A DNA stretch of 64,000 nucleotides from an uncultured Bacteroidales bacterium (GCA_902799655.1 CADCBH010000020.1:1-64000), one strand, 5' to 3'. Shown: positions 16,950 through 28,072, counted from the first letter of the stretch. Made by a program: numbers and translations. Notes: generated by a model from the letters alone, not told the origin.

Positions 16950-17987
16950 ATGATAGATGGACACGGAGATGATAGATATCGCTATGATGATTTGGTGAAG
17001 ATGAATTTCAGCTCTACCATTTTTCAGCATGCTGACCACAGTGCGCTGAAGGAATATCTGATGGCGCATTTTGATGTCGTCACCAATTATCCGGAGTCCC
17101 AGCCACGACAGTTGGAGAAATTGATAGCCAAGCAGTTGGATATCACACCCGAGAGTGTGCTCGTCACCAATGGCGCCACCGAGGCTATCTACATCATCGC
17201 GCAACTGCTTCGCAACAAATGTTCTATCATTCCTCAACCGACCTATTCGGAGTATGCCGATGCTTGTCGTCTCAACAAGCATCTCATCACCTACGAAAGT
17301 AACGACGATATGACAACGCTTCCGAAAGATCGCGTTTATTGGGTGTGCAACCCTAACAATCCATCGGGAAACGTACTGAAGAAAGGATTTGTCGACTATG
17401 TGGTACGTCGTTCTCCACGCTATACCTTTGTCATCGACCAGTCATATGGCACCTTTACCAAAGAACCACTGCTCGAAGCGCACGAAGTCCAAGGGCTGCC
17501 GAATGTGATACTGATTCATTCGCTGAGCAGAAAATACAGCGTTCCTGGCTTGCGACTGGGTTACATTACCGCCCATCCCAGCACCATCTTGCTATTGCGA
17601 GCCTTACGTCATCCGTGGTCTGTTCCTGCACTAAGCATTGAGGCAGGCAAATTCCTCCTTCAGCACGGACAACCTGCCGTCAGTGATGTTAACGCTTATC
17701 TCGCAGAGACACAACGCTTGCGTAGTGAACTGAGGAAAATTGAGGGTATGCGCATCTTTGATACCAAGACCAACTACATGCTTTGCGACTTAAACAGCAC
17801 CACTGGGGCTGAATTGAAAAGCTACCTCATCAACGAGCATGGCATGCTGATTCGCGACTGCTATAACTTCTACGGACTCTCTCGCGGATACTTCCGCATC
17901 TCTGCCCAGCAACCAGAGGAAAACGATGCCTTGATAGCTGCTATCCAGCAGTTTGTAGAAGAAAACAAGGGCAAAACAGAGAAATAA
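16950..17987 (+). CDS. cobD: threonine-phosphate decarboxylase-like aminotransferase
   Basis: 345 residues, a PLP fold-type I enzyme. The opening IDGHGDD-RYRYDDLVKMNFSS is typical of CobD, which makes aminopropanol phosphate for the cobalamin nucleotide loop. PLP-contact motifs include NGATEAIY, CNPNNPSG and the Schiff-base Lys in SLSRKYSVPGLRLGY. Histidinol-phosphate aminotransferase is the closest alternative, but the N-terminus and the preceding BtuD-like ATPase favour CobD. No other cobalamin genes are in the window. Confidence 0.75.
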   Translation: MIDGHGDDRYRYDDLVKMNFSSTIFQHADHSALKEYLMAHFDVVTNYPESQPRQLEKLIAKQLDITPESVLVTNGATEAIYIIAQLLRNKCSIIPQPTYSEYADACRLNKHLITYESNDDMTTLPKDRVYWVCNPNNPSGNVLKKGFVDYVVRRSPRYTFVIDQSYGTFTKEPLLEAHEVQGLPNVILIHSLSRKYSVPGLRLGYITAHPSTILLLRALRHPWSVPALSIEAGKFLLQHGQPAVSDVNAYLAETQRLRSELRKIEGMRIFDTKTNYMLCDLNSTTGAELKSYLINEHGMLIRDCYNFYGLSRGYFRISAQQPEENDALIAAIQQFVEENKGKTEK

Positions 17988-18018
17988 TAACTCTAAAAGA
18001 AAGAAAATCAGCAAAATA

Positions 18019-18050
18019 CTTGCAGTATTCGCGGATTATTCGTACCTTTG
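18019..18050 (+). promoter_or_regulatory. promoter of rimP-nusA-infB
   Basis: CTTG at 18019-18022, a 20-nt spacer and TACCTTTG at 18043-18050, then CACCCG. The leader to the rimP ATG is about 60 nt and contains a strong hairpin. Confidence 0.65.
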
Positions 18051-18063
18051 CACCCGTTCAGAG

Positions 18064-18093
18064 GAATGAGGGGCTTTACGAAGCCTCTCATTC
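18064..18093 (+). promoter_or_regulatory. 5'-leader stem-loop of the rimP operon
   Basis: GAATGAGGGGCTT (18064-18076) pairs with AAGCCTCTCATTC (18081-18093), 13 bp with one G-T pair and a 4-nt loop TACG, followed by TTGTTTT. It sits between promoter and start codon, so it could act as an attenuator for an operon that encodes the transcription factor NusA. Feedback by NusA is an inference only. Confidence 0.55.
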
Positions 18094-18116
18094 TTGTTTT
18101 AATTAACAAAAAGAAT

Positions 18117-18587
18117 ATGATAGACAAGAACGTCATTAAGACAACAGTGGAGGAGTGGCTCGAGAAGGGCGACTACTATTTGGTAGATGTAGAAATGACA
18201 AGCGATGACCGCATCGTGATTGAGATTGACCATGCCGATGGTGTATGGATTGAGGATTGTGCAGACTTGAGCCGCTACTTGCAGGAGAAATTGGGCGAGG
18301 AGCTTGGCGAATATGAATTGGAGGTAGGATCAGCTGGTATTGGCCAGCCGTTTAAGGTGATGGAGCAGTATCGCAACCACGTCGGAAAGGTTGTTGAAGT
18401 CCTCCAGAACGACGGACAGAAGGTACAGGGTGTACTGAAGTCGGTAGGCGACGACGAGACGTTTGTCGTCAGTGTGAAGGAGAAGCAGCGCCAAGAGGGC
18501 AAGAAGCGCCCCGTATTGGTAGAGGTTGACAAGGCCTATGCTGTTGCAGATGTGAAGTATTGCAAGTATCTGCTGAACTTCAAGTAA
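18117..18587 (+). CDS. rimP: ribosome maturation factor
   Basis: 156 residues from ATG 18117 (MIDKNVIKTTVEEW). The longer frame starting at 18048 contains the leader hairpin and is not used. RimP assists late 30S subunit assembly. Conserved segments are the DHADGVWIEDCADLSRYL block and the ELEVGSAGIGQPF loop. It is the first gene of rimP-nusA-infB, with nusA starting 47 nt later. Confidence 0.92.
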   Translation: MIDKNVIKTTVEEWLEKGDYYLVDVEMTSDDRIVIEIDHADGVWIEDCADLSRYLQEKLGEELGEYELEVGSAGIGQPFKVMEQYRNHVGKVVEVLQNDGQKVQGVLKSVGDDETFVVSVKEKQRQEGKKRPVLVEVDKAYAVADVKYCKYLLNFK

Positions 18588-18634
18588 TTCTTATCAGTCG
18601 TAATAACGAAAATATCGAAAAAAATAGAATAATT

Positions 18635-19891
18635 ATGGCAACAAAGACAACGAAGGGTCCATCAATGATTGAGACCTTTCAGGAATTCAAAGAGACAAAG
18701 AACATTGACCGTACTACCTTGGTAAGCGTGCTGGAGGAGAGCTTCCGCAATGTGATTGCCAAGATGTTTGGTTCTGACGAGAACTTCGACGTCATTGTAA
18801 ACCCCGACAAGGGTGACTTCGAGATTCACCGCAACCGTATCGTAGTCGCTGACGGTGAGGTTAAAGACGAGAACAAGGAGATTGCCCTGACTGAGGCACA
18901 GAAGATCGAACCCGACTATGAAATCGGTGAGGAGGTTTCTGAAGAGGTAGAGTTCGCCAAGTTTGGCCGTCGCGCTATCCTTAATCTTCGTCAGACGTTG
19001 GCTTCAAAGATTCTGGAGCTGGAGCACGACTCACTCTACAACAAGTACAAGGACAAGGTGGGACAGATCGTTTCCGCTGAGGTCTATCAGATGTGGAAGC
19101 GCGAGGTGTTGCTGATCGATGATGAGGGCAACGAGCTGCATCTTCCCAAGGCGGAGCAGATTCCTGCAGACAACTACCACAAGGGCGAGACCATTCGTGC
19201 CATCGTCAAGGAGGTACAGAACGAGAACAACAACCCCCGAATCATCTTGTCACGTACCAGCCCGCAGTTCCTGGAGCGTCTGCTCGAAGCTGAGGTTCCC
19301 GAGATTCAGGATGGTCTGATTACCATTCGCCGTATTGCCCGTATGCCTGGTGAGCGTGCCAAGATAGCCGTTGAGAGCTACGACGACCGTATCGATCCAG
19401 TAGGCGCTTGCGTAGGTGTGAAGGGTAGCCGTGTTCATGGTATCGTTCGCGAGATGTGCAACGAGAATATCGATGTCATCAACTATTCCAGCAATACCCA
19501 GCTGTTTATCCAGCGTGCCCTGTCACCTGCCAAGGTGACGAGCATCAAGCTCAATCCCGAGGAGCACAAGGCAGAGGTTTACCTCCAGCCCGAAGAGGTG
19601 TCGCTGGCTATCGGTAAGGGTGGTTTGAACATCAAGCTGGCCTCTATGCTGACTGAATATACTATCGACGTATTCCGTGTGGTCAATGAGGGTGAGGCCG
19701 ATGAGGATATCTACCTCGACGAGTTCTCTGATGAGATTGACCAGTGGATTATTGACTCTATCAAGGCTATTGGTCTTGACACCGCCAAGGCCGTTTTGAA
19801 TGCACCTCGTGAGATGCTGATTGAGAAGGCCGACCTCGAGGAAGAGACTGTTGACCATGTCATCGAGGTGCTCAAGGCAGAGTTTGAGTAA
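18635..19891 (+). CDS. nusA: transcription termination/antitermination factor NusA
   Basis: 418 residues from ATG 18635 (MATKTTKGPSMIETF). An N-terminal RNA polymerase-binding domain (about 1-130) is followed by an S1 domain (about 135-205) and two KH domains. KH features are VGACVGVKGSRVHGIV and AIGKGGLNIKLAS. The acidic AR repeats of gamma-proteobacterial NusA are absent. It modulates pausing and termination and is co-transcribed with rimP and infB. The frame upstream of ATG 18635 overlaps the rimP end and is disregarded. Confidence 0.95.
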   Translation: MATKTTKGPSMIETFQEFKETKNIDRTTLVSVLEESFRNVIAKMFGSDENFDVIVNPDKGDFEIHRNRIVVADGEVKDENKEIALTEAQKIEPDYEIGEEVSEEVEFAKFGRRAILNLRQTLASKILELEHDSLYNKYKDKVGQIVSAEVYQMWKREVLLIDDEGNELHLPKAEQIPADNYHKGETIRAIVKEVQNENNNPRIILSRTSPQFLERLLEAEVPEIQDGLITIRRIARMPGERAKIAVESYDDRIDPVGACVGVKGSRVHGIVREMCNENIDVINYSSNTQLFIQRALSPAKVTSIKLNPEEHKAEVYLQPEEVSLAIGKGGLNIKLASMLTEYTIDVFRVVNEGEADEDIYLDEFSDEIDQWIIDSIKAIGLDTAKAVLNAPREMLIEKADLEEETVDHVIEVLKAEFE

Positions 19892-19930
19892 TCATTACTT
19901 ATTATTTTTTAAACTATCAAATTTGAATAG

Positions 19931-22687
19931 ATGGGAGTCAGATTAAATAAAGTATTATCAGAACTGAATATAGGACTTCAAACGGCAGTTGATTTCCTGA
20001 AAAAGAAGAACAACCTTGGCGAGGTGAAGGACGATGTGTCGCCCAACACCAAGATTTCCGATGAGCAATACCAGGCATTGGTCGACGAATTCAGCACCGA
20101 CAAGGCTGTGAAGACTCAGGCAGACTTGATATTTACCAAGAAAGCCAAAGAAAAGAAAGTGGAGAAGGTTGAAAAGGTTGAGAAGGCCATCACCAAGACG
20201 GAAGAGATGATCGAACAGCGTGTCGGACTGAAGACGATTGGTAAGATAGATCTCAGCACCGTTGGTAAGCCTAAGGCAGCCCCTGCTCCAGAACCCGAAC
20301 CAGAGCCCGAGGTCGCTGCCGAGATTCCCGAGCCCGTGAAGGAGGAAGTTGAAGAAGAGGTCGTTGAACAGGCTCCTGTTGCTGCTCCCGACGAGGATGT
20401 GCAGGAGGATGATGTCGAGGAGGCAGAGGAAACTGCTGCTGAACAGGAGGCTTCGACACTGGCCAAGACCCCTGGTGACTTCATGAAACCAGCCACTCAG
20501 CTGAACGTGTTGGGTAAGATTGACCTCGACTCGCTCAATCAGAGCACGCGTCCTAAGAAGAAGTCTAAGGAGGAGCGTCGCAAGGAGCGTGAGGAGAAGG
20601 CTGCTGGCGAGCGCAAGAAGCGTGAGCGTATCCGTACCGATAAGGTCGATATCGAGGCAGCTGCCAAGCAGGCCAACCAGCAGAACAAGAAGCAGGGCAA
20701 TAACCAGCGTCCTGACAATCGCCAGCAACAGCAGGCAGGTGGTAAGAAGAATAAGAAGAACCGTCCTGTCAAGCCCTTGGAGGTGGATGATGAGGCAGTA
20801 GCACGTCAGGTCAAGGAGACCTTGGCTCGTCTGACTTCCAAGAACCAGAACAAGAAGGGTGCCAAGTATCGTCGTGAGAAGCGTGATGCTGTAGCAGAGC
20901 GCATGAACGAGGAGATGGCAGCCGAGGCAGCCGAGAGCAAGGTACTCAAGCTCACGGAGTTTGTGACCGTATCTGAGCTCGCTACCATGATGAACGTAGG
21001 TGTCAACCAGGTCATCGGTACCTGTATGTCTATCGGTATCATGGTGTCTATCAACCAGCGTCTGGATGCTGAGACCATCAATATCGTTGCTGACGAGTTT
21101 GGCTTCACCACTGAATATGTTTCTGCTGAGGTGCAGAACGCCATTACCGAGGAGGAGGACGATGAGAACGATTTGATCAGTCGCGCTCCTATCGTAACGG
21201 TGATGGGTCATGTGGACCATGGTAAGACTTCTCTGCTCGACCACATCCGCAACACCAACGTGATTGCTGGTGAGGCTGGTGGTATCACACAGCACATCGG
21301 TGCCTATAATGTGAAGCTGAAGGATGGTCATAGTATCACCTTCCTGGATACCCCTGGTCACGAGGCCTTCACGGCTATGCGTGCCCGTGGTGCTCAGGTG
21401 ACGGATATCGCCATCATCATCGTCGCTGCCGACGACTCTGTGATGCCTACCACCAAGGAGGCCATTGCCCATGCTCAGGCAGCCAACGTACCGATGGTAT
21501 TCGCCATCAACAAGATTGATAAGCCAGGTGCCAACCCTGACAAGATCCGTGAGGACTTGGCCAATATGAACCTCTTGGTAGAGGACTGGGGCGGTAAGTA
21601 CCAGTGCCAGGAAATCTCGGCTAAGAAGGGTGTTGGTGTCTATGAACTGTTGGAGAAGGTGCTGCTCGAGGCCGAGATGCTCGACCTGAAGGCCAACCCC
21701 AACCGTAAGGCTACAGGTTCTATCATCGAGTCGTCACTCGACAAGGGCCGCGGCTATGTCTCTACTGTCCTCGTATCCAATGGTACCCTGAAGATTGGTG
21801 ATGTGGTCATCGCTGGTACTGCATGGGGTAGGGTGAAGGCGATGTTCAACGAGCGCAACCAGCGCATCGAGAAGGCTGGTCCCGCTGAGCCCGCTATCAT
21901 TCTGGGTCTGAACGGTGCACCTACTGCTGGTGACTCCTTCCACGTGATGGAGACGGAGCAAGAGGCTCGTGAGATTGCCAACAAGCGTATCCAGTTGCAG
22001 CGTGAGCAGAGCCTGCGTACGACGACCAAGCTTGGTCTCGACGAGCTCTCACATCGTATCGCTCTGGGTGAGTTCCATGAGCTCAATATCATCGTCAAGG
22101 GTGATACCGATGGTTCTATCGAGGCATTGTCCGACTCGTTCATCAAGCTCTCTACAGAGAAGGTGCAGGTCAACGTTATCTCGAAGGCTGTGGGTCAGAT
22201 ATCAGAAAACGATGTCATGCTGGCCAGCGCTTCAGAAGCCATCATCATCGGTTTCCAGGTGCGTCCTTCTGCTGATGCCCGTCGTGCTGCCGATCGTGAG
22301 GGTGTCGAGATCAATACCTACTCTATCATCTACGATGCTATCGATGATGTGAAGTCAACGATGCAGGGTATGCTCGACAAGGTGAAGAAGGAGATTGTCA
22401 CTGGTGAGATTGAGGTCAAGCAGGTCTTCAAGATTTCGAAGGTGGGTACTGTTGCCGGTGGTCTTGTCACCGAGGGTAAGGTACATGCCAAGGATAAGGC
22501 CCGTGTGGTACGCGACGGTATCGTGGTACACACTGCTCCTATTGATGCCCTCAAGCGCTACAAGGACGATGCCAAGGAAGTGGCTACGGGCTTGGAGTGC
22601 GGTATCTCACTTGTCAACTTCAACGACATCCAGGTTGGCGATATCATCGAGACCTTCACGGAGATTGAGGTTGAACAGAAACTGTAA
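19931..22687 (+). CDS. infB: translation initiation factor IF-2
   Basis: 918 residues. An N-terminal IF2N helix bundle (about 1-55) is followed by a long charged linker rich in E/V/P and then K/R/Q (about 60-310). The second IF2N module and GTPase follow, with G1 [10 protein letters not shown]3 DTPGHEAF and G4 NKID, then the beta-barrel and C-terminal fMet-tRNA-binding domains. It delivers initiator tRNA to the 30S subunit. It follows nusA after 39 nt. Confidence 0.96.
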   Translation: MGVRLNKVLSELNIGLQTAVDFLKKKNNLGEVKDDVSPNTKISDEQYQALVDEFSTDKAVKTQADLIFTKKAKEKKVEKVEKVEKAITKTEEMIEQRVGLKTIGKIDLSTVGKPKAAPAPEPEPEPEVAAEIPEPVKEEVEEEVVEQAPVAAPDEDVQEDDVEEAEETAAEQEASTLAKTPGDFMKPATQLNVLGKIDLDSLNQSTRPKKKSKEERRKEREEKAAGERKKRERIRTDKVDIEAAAKQANQQNKKQGNNQRPDNRQQQQAGGKKNKKNRPVKPLEVDDEAVARQVKETLARLTSKNQNKKGAKYRREKRDAVAERMNEEMAAEAAESKVLKLTEFVTVSELATMMNVGVNQVIGTCMSIGIMVSINQRLDAETINIVADEFGFTTEYVSAEVQNAITEEEDDENDLISRAPIVTVMGHVDHGKTSLLDHIRNTNVIAGEAGGITQHIGAYNVKLKDGHSITFLDTPGHEAFTAMRARGAQVTDIAIIIVAADDSVMPTTKEAIAHAQAANVPMVFAINKIDKPGANPDKIREDLANMNLLVEDWGGKYQCQEISAKKGVGVYELLEKVLLEAEMLDLKANPNRKATGSIIESSLDKGRGYVSTVLVSNGTLKIGDVVIAGTAWGRVKAMFNERNQRIEKAGPAEPAIILGLNGAPTAGDSFHVMETEQEAREIANKRIQLQREQSLRTTTKLGLDELSHRIALGEFHELNIIVKGDTDGSIEALSDSFIKLSTEKVQVNVISKAVGQISENDVMLASASEAIIIGFQVRPSADARRAADREGVEINTYSIIYDAIDDVKSTMQGMLDKVKKEIVTGEIEVKQVFKISKVGTVAGGLVTEGKVHAKDKARVVRDGIVVHTAPIDALKRYKDDAKEVATGLECGISLVNFNDIQVGDIIETFTEIEVEQKL

Positions 22688-22729
22688 AAATGAAGAACGC
22701 GGATTATATCCGTTAAAGTATAAGGAAAG

Positions 22730-24712
22730 ATGTTCTTTAAGAAAGACAACCGCCCCTATCCGAAGTCGTTCTCTAAGCGGCTGACGTGGCGCATTACGCT
22801 GGTCATGTTTATCGTGATGGCTATTGCATCTTATCTGTTGTATAAGATGAGCTATGGACTGATCGTTGCAGGCTCAGAGTTGACGATGCGATATGTCCTC
22901 AAGTCAGAGAAGCAGTCTATTCATAGTACGATTTCTGAGATTAAGGCCGTCTCTGTCAACACTGTGCCTCAGATAGAGGAGAACCTCGACAAACCTGAGA
23001 AGCTCCATGCCATCATGAAGCAGATGGTAGAGCTGAACCCCGCTATCCAAAGCTGTGGTCTCAGTTTCGTCGAAAACTATTATCCGGGCAAGGGACATCA
23101 ATACTGTCCCTATGCCTATCGCAAGGATACTAGTGAGGTGGTTGTCAAGACACTGGGTGACAAGGATCATGACTACCTGCATGAGACATGGTTTAAGAAA
23201 GCCCTTGCGTCGGAGGAGGGCTATTGGGCAAAGCCGTTTTTCGATGACATCGACCATACGACGCCTTTGGTGCCGTGGGTAATGCCTATCCACGACCGCC
23301 AAGGCAAGGCAATAGCCGTGTTGGGCGTTGACTTGGCATTGCAGTCGTTGAGAGAGGAATTATCTGTCCAAGCATATAAGGAGAAGATATTCGAAGGCTT
23401 AAGCTCCCAGGCTTTGTCTGTATATAACTTCGCTATCACCAGGGATGGTACCTATCTGGTGCACCCTGATAGCGCTCGTGTCATCAAGGAGAACTATTTT
23501 ACCTATTGCAACACTACGTCTGATTCGTCTGACGACGAACTGGGTCGCAAGATGCGTGAAAACGATGATGGAGATATGTCATCTGTCAACATCGATGACG
23601 AAGATCTCTATGTACGTTATAGGGCTATCCCCGATACAGACTGGTCTATTGCCATAGTCTGCTCTAACGCTCTGATAAATGGAATTGCCAGTGTTTTAGG
23701 CGTCCTCTTAGCGCTCTTCTTCATGATTCCCAACCTGCTCGTAGTCATCTTCATGGGCCGCCATTTCGTAAAGAAAGCAGCCAAGCCCATACAGCAGTTG
23801 GCAGCATCGGCTGACGAGGTTGCCAAGGGTAATTTCAAGGCACCATTGCCCCCATTGAAGACCCGCGACGAGATCCACCAGTTGCGCGACTCCTTCGAGA
23901 AGATGCAGCTGTCGCTGACACGTTATATGGAGGAACTGAAGGAGACTACTGCCGCCAAGGCCTCTATAGAGAGTGAGCTCAAGATTGCCCACGACATCCA
24001 GATGTCGATGTTGCCCAAGACCTTCCCGCCCTATCCGGAGCGCGACGATATCGATATCTATGGCTCGCTGACGCCTGCCAAGGATGTTGGTGGCGACCTC
24101 TTCGACTTCTATATCCGCGAGGAGCAGTTGGTATTCTGTGTGGGCGACGTATCGGGCAAGGGCGTACCGGCCTCGCTGGTGATGGCTGTCACGCGCTCGC
24201 TGTTCCGCAATGTTTCTGCCCATGTTCTGGACCCCAGCAAGATTGTCTATGCTATCAACAATGCGCTGACTGAGGGCAACGATACCGAGATGTTTGTCAC
24301 CCTCTTCGTGGGTGTTCTCGACCTGCAGACGGGTCATCTGCGCTATTCCAATGCAGGCCACAATGCTCCCGTGCTGCTGAGCGACAGCGTGAGTGAGATT
24401 CCTTGTGATTCCAATCTGCCCGCTGGCGTGATGGCCGACTGGGACTTCTCACTTCAGGAACTTGACATCCGCAAAGATGACGTCATCTTCATCTATACCG
24501 ATGGTCTCAACGAGGCCGAGGACGCCTGCCACCAGCTGTTTGGTGAGGAGCGTATGCTGAAGCAGCTGAAGCAGCAGTTGGCAGTCGGACAAACGGAGCC
24601 GCAGGCCATCATCGAAGAGATGGGTAAGGCCGTCCATACCTTTGCCAGTGGCACAGAGCAGAGCGACGACCTGACGATGCTGGCCATCAAATACAAGAAG
24701 AACAATGTCTAA
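22730..24712 (+). CDS. transmembrane sensor with HAMP and SpoIIE-type PP2C phosphatase
   Basis: 660 residues. A first membrane helix (about 20-45), an extracytoplasmic dCache sensor (50-300), a second helix (about 308-335), HAMP (about 336-388), a short coiled coil, and a SpoIIE/PP2C domain (about 420-655). Phosphatase motifs are [30 protein letters not shown] and [10 protein letters not shown]. Such proteins usually control an anti-sigma or anti-anti-sigma partner by dephosphorylation. No STAS or RsbW-type gene is adjacent. It starts 42 nt after infB and overlaps sufB by 8 nt. Confidence 0.88.
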   Translation: MFFKKDNRPYPKSFSKRLTWRITLVMFIVMAIASYLLYKMSYGLIVAGSELTMRYVLKSEKQSIHSTISEIKAVSVNTVPQIEENLDKPEKLHAIMKQMVELNPAIQSCGLSFVENYYPGKGHQYCPYAYRKDTSEVVVKTLGDKDHDYLHETWFKKALASEEGYWAKPFFDDIDHTTPLVPWVMPIHDRQGKAIAVLGVDLALQSLREELSVQAYKEKIFEGLSSQALSVYNFAITRDGTYLVHPDSARVIKENYFTYCNTTSDSSDDELGRKMRENDDGDMSSVNIDDEDLYVRYRAIPDTDWSIAIVCSNALINGIASVLGVLLALFFMIPNLLVVIFMGRHFVKKAAKPIQQLAASADEVAKGNFKAPLPPLKTRDEIHQLRDSFEKMQLSLTRYMEELKETTAAKASIESELKIAHDIQMSMLPKTFPPYPERDDIDIYGSLTPAKDVGGDLFDFYIREEQLVFCVGDVSGKGVPASLVMAVTRSLFRNVSAHVLDPSKIVYAINNALTEGNDTEMFVTLFVGVLDLQTGHLRYSNAGHNAPVLLSDSVSEIPCDSNLPAGVMADWDFSLQELDIRKDDVIFIYTDGLNEAEDACHQLFGEERMLKQLKQQLAVGQTEPQAIIEEMGKAVHTFASGTEQSDDLTMLAIKYKKNNV

Positions 24713-26153
24713 AGAGAATAACGAATTTGTCCGTCAGGTGGCCGAACAGAAGTATGAGTTTGGCTTCACGACGGATGTTCATACTGAAATCATACCCGTC
24801 GGTCTGAACGAAGATGTTGTCAGACTGATTTCCCAGAAGAAGGGCGAGCCCGACTGGATGCTCGACTTCCGTCTCAAGGCGTTCCGCTATTGGAAAGACC
24901 AGACGGAACCCACATGGGGCCATGTCCATGTGCCCGAGATTGACTATCAGGCCATCAGCTATTATGCCGACCCCATGGCTAAGAAGCCCGAGGGCGATGG
25001 AAAGATCGACCCTGAACTGGAGAAAACTTTCGATAAGTTGGGCATTCCCTTGGAGGAACGTTTGGCGCTGAGCGGCAATACCGCTGTCGATGCCATCATG
25101 GACTCAGTCAGCGTGAAGACCACCTTTAAGGAGAAACTCCGCGAGAAGGGCGTTATCTTCTGTTCTATCGGTGAGGCCATCAAGGAGCATGGCGACTTGG
25201 TACGTCAGTATCTGGGAACGGTAGTGCCCTATCGTGACAATTTCTTCGCTGCCCTTAACTCGGCCGTCTTCAGCGATGGCTCCTTTGTGTATATCCCCAA
25301 GGGTGTGCGCTGTCCCATGGAGCTCAGCTCGTATTTCCGCATCAATGCCCGCAATACGGGTCAGTTTGAACGTACGCTGATCGTGGCCGATGACGACTCG
25401 TATGTGAGCTATCTCGAAGGCTGTACGGCGCCTATGCGCGACGAAAACCAGTTGCACGCTGCCATCGTGGAGATTATCGTGATGGATCGTGCCGAGGTGA
25501 AGTATTCTACCGTGCAGAATTGGTATCCTGGCGACGAGAATGGCAAGGGTGGCGTGCTCAACCTCGTCACCAAGCGTGGCGACCTGCGCGGAGAGGGTAG
25601 CAAGCTCTCGTGGACGCAGGTGGAGACGGGGTCTGCCATCACGTGGAAATACCCCTCGTGTGTGCTGCGTGGCGACAACTCCCAGGCTGAGTTCTACTCT
25701 GTCGCTGTCACCAACAACTATCAGGAAGCTGATACTGGTACCAAGATGATTCACATGGGCAAGAATACCAAGTCGACGATTATCTCTAAGGGTATCTCGG
25801 CAGGTCATTCGCAGAACTCGTATCGTGGATTGGTGCGTGCCACCTCGAATGCTGACAATGCCCGCAACTACTCATCATGCGACTCGCTATTGTTGGGTTC
25901 CAACTGTGGAGCCCATACCTTCCCCTATATGGATGTCCACAACGATACTGCTATCTTCGAACACGAGGCTACGACGTCCAAGATTTCCGAAGACCAGCTC
26001 TTCTACTGTAATCAGCGCGGCATACCCACCGAACAGGCTGTTGGCCTGATAGTCAACGGCTATGCCAAGGAGGTCTTGCAGAAGCTTCCGATGGAGTTTG
26101 CCGTTGAGGCTCAGAAGCTGTTGTCAGTATCATTAGAAGGAACAGTAGGCTGA
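24705..26153 (+). CDS. sufB: Fe-S cluster assembly scaffold SufB
   Basis: 482 residues, the usual length. It forms the SufBCD scaffold on which Fe-S clusters are built. The C-terminal conserved block with [18 protein letters not shown] and [10 protein letters not shown] is intact, including the key Cys and acidic residues. sufC and sufD are absent downstream: the next gene is a GH67 glucuronidase with its own promoter. It overlaps the preceding phosphatase gene by 8 nt, so it is translated from the same message. Confidence 0.95.
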   Translation: MSKENNEFVRQVAEQKYEFGFTTDVHTEIIPVGLNEDVVRLISQKKGEPDWMLDFRLKAFRYWKDQTEPTWGHVHVPEIDYQAISYYADPMAKKPEGDGKIDPELEKTFDKLGIPLEERLALSGNTAVDAIMDSVSVKTTFKEKLREKGVIFCSIGEAIKEHGDLVRQYLGTVVPYRDNFFAALNSAVFSDGSFVYIPKGVRCPMELSSYFRINARNTGQFERTLIVADDDSYVSYLEGCTAPMRDENQLHAAIVEIIVMDRAEVKYSTVQNWYPGDENGKGGVLNLVTKRGDLRGEGSKLSWTQVETGSAITWKYPSCVLRGDNSQAEFYSVAVTNNYQEADTGTKMIHMGKNTKSTIISKGISAGHSQNSYRGLVRATSNADNARNYSSCDSLLLGSNCGAHTFPYMDVHNDTAIFEHEATTSKISEDQLFYCNQRGIPTEQAVGLIVNGYAKEVLQKLPMEFAVEAQKLLSVSLEGTVG

Positions 26154-26157
26154 TTTA

Positions 26158-26189
26158 TTTGGAGGATATCGTTTTTTTTTGTACCTTTG
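26158..26189 (+). promoter_or_regulatory. promoter of GH67-GH97
   Basis: TTTG at 26158-26161 begins 4 nt after the sufB stop, then a 20-nt spacer with a T-tract and TACCTTTG at 26182-26189. The leader to ATG 26211 is short (about 15 nt). Confidence 0.68.
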
Positions 26190-26210
26190 AGGCGTAAAAA
26201 ACTCGAAGCA

Positions 26211-28055
26211 ATGAAAAAACTATTATCATTACTCATCGTTGCAGCCTGTGCGCTGGCTGCCAGTGCTGAAGACGGTCACTCGCTGTGGCTGCGCTATCAA
26301 CCCGTTAATAAGGCCAAGGTAGAGACCAGTCTCAAGACGCCGACGGCCCTGCTGGCCCAGCAGGAGTTGGAGAGCTACTACCCAGGCGAGTATATCGCCC
26401 TGAAGCTGGACAGCTCGTTGCCCGATGACGATGGCTACCGCTTCGACGGCACGACGCTCAGTGCCCGCCATGAGGCTGGTCTGCTCTATGGTGCCCATGC
26501 CCTGCTCCGTGGCGATACGAACGTCGAGTCGCATCCTGCCTTCGACCTGCGCCTGCTCAATCACTGGGACAACCTGGATGGCAGCATCGAGCGCGGCTAT
26601 GCTGGTGAGAGCATCTTCGAGTGGTTCAAACTCAATGAGCTGCTGATTAGGGAGTATGCCCGTGCCAACGCCTCGATAGGTATCAACGGCAGTGTGCTGA
26701 ACAATGTCAATGCCTCGCCGAAGATGCTGACTACACCCTATCTGAAGGAGGTGAAGAAGATTGCCGACATCCTGCGACCATACAATATCAAGGTGTATCT
26801 GAGCATCAACTTCGCTACCCCGATGGCCTTGAAGGAGACCAAGACGGCTGATCCGCTGGACAAGAGTGTGGCCAAGTGGTGGCAGAAGAAGGCCAAGGAG
26901 ATCTATAAGTTCATTCCCGATTTCGGAGGTTTCCTGGTCAAGGCCAACAGTGAGGGACAGCCTGGTCCTGGCGACTATCATCGTACGCATGCCGATGGTG
27001 CCAACATGCTGGCTGATGCGCTGAAGCCCTACAAGGGTATCGTGATGTGGCGCTGCTTCGTCTATGGTGCCAACCACAAGGGTGAGGATCGTGTGAAGCA
27101 GGCCGTATCGGAGTTCAAGCCCCTCGACGGACAGTTCCGCGACAATGTCATCCTGCAGACCAAGAACGGTCCCCTCGACTTCCAGCCTCGTGAGCCGTAC
27201 AGCCCCATATTCGACCAGATCAAGCAGACGCCTAATATGGTGGAGTTGCAGATTACCCAGGAGTATCTGGGGCAGTCGAAACACCTGGTCTATCTCGCTC
27301 CCATGTGGAAGGAGTTCTTCGAACAGGTGGATGCCCATTCGCTGAAAGGTATCGCTGGTGTGGCTAATATCGGACTCGACCGCAACTGGTGCGGTCACCA
27401 CTTCTCACAGGCCAACTGGTATGCCTTTGGTCGTCTGGCGTGGAACCCCAGTCTGGGCAGTCGTCGCATTGCCTTGGAGTGGCTGAGGATGACCTTCGAT
27501 GGTGACGAGACCTTCACCACCACGATGGCTGATGTAATGGAGCGTTCGCGAGAGGCCTGTGTCAACTACATGATGCCGCTGGGTTTGCACCATATCTTCA
27601 AGTTCGACCACCACTACGGTCCCGAGCCCGATGGCTTCATTGCCAGCTATCCGCTGGAGTGGTGTCCCGTCTATTACCATAAGGCAGACAAGAAGGGTGT
27701 GGGCTTCGACCGTTCCAGCAAGGGAACCAATGCCGTAGGTCAGTATCGCAAGGAGGTAGGCCAGCGCTACGATCGTCTGGAGACCTGTCCGGAGAACCTG
27801 TTGCTGTGGTTCCATCGTGTGCCTTGGACCTATCGCATGAAGAGTGGCAACACGCTCTGGGAGGAGCTGCAGTTCCGCTATAACGAGGGCGTCATCGAGA
27901 CGGAGCGCTATTACAACCTGTGGCACAACAGGATGCGCCAGCAGGTGGACGAGCAGCGCTGGCGCGAGGTTGACGAGCGTCTGAAAGACCAGGTTGACAA
28001 TGCCCGCGAGTGGCGCGACGTCTGTCTGGGCTACTTCCGCCAGTTTGCTGAATAA
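26211..28055 (+). CDS. GH67 alpha-glucuronidase, exported
   Basis: 614 residues from ATG 26211 with a signal peptide (MKKLLSLLIVAACALAASA). It matches GH67, which removes 4-O-methylglucuronic acid from xylo-oligosaccharides. Conserved stretches are DLRLLNHWDNLDGSIERGYAG, VKANSEGQPGPGDYHRTHADG, LQITQEYLGQ and IGLDRNWCGHHFSQANWYAFG. The longer frame from 26187 contains the -7 box and is not used. Paired with the next GH97 gene (17 nt gap). Confidence 0.93.
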   Translation: MKKLLSLLIVAACALAASAEDGHSLWLRYQPVNKAKVETSLKTPTALLAQQELESYYPGEYIALKLDSSLPDDDGYRFDGTTLSARHEAGLLYGAHALLRGDTNVESHPAFDLRLLNHWDNLDGSIERGYAGESIFEWFKLNELLIREYARANASIGINGSVLNNVNASPKMLTTPYLKEVKKIADILRPYNIKVYLSINFATPMALKETKTADPLDKSVAKWWQKKAKEIYKFIPDFGGFLVKANSEGQPGPGDYHRTHADGANMLADALKPYKGIVMWRCFVYGANHKGEDRVKQAVSEFKPLDGQFRDNVILQTKNGPLDFQPREPYSPIFDQIKQTPNMVELQITQEYLGQSKHLVYLAPMWKEFFEQVDAHSLKGIAGVANIGLDRNWCGHHFSQANWYAFGRLAWNPSLGSRRIALEWLRMTFDGDETFTTTMADVMERSREACVNYMMPLGLHHIFKFDHHYGPEPDGFIASYPLEWCPVYYHKADKKGVGFDRSSKGTNAVGQYRKEVGQRYDRLETCPENLLLWFHRVPWTYRMKSGNTLWEELQFRYNEGVIETERYYNLWHNRMRQQVDEQRWREVDERLKDQVDNAREWRDVCLGYFRQFAE

Positions 28056-28072
28056 ACTGATATCACCATACA

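Noticed and set aside
19958..21472. 504-residue antisense frame opposite infB
   Set aside because: It mirrors the codon pattern of the conserved infB gene, is hydrophobic and leucine-rich from reversed codons, and has no promoter or family resemblance.
26229..27401. 390-residue antisense frame opposite GH67
   Set aside because: Shadow of a conserved gene with signal peptide and correct promoter on the plus strand.
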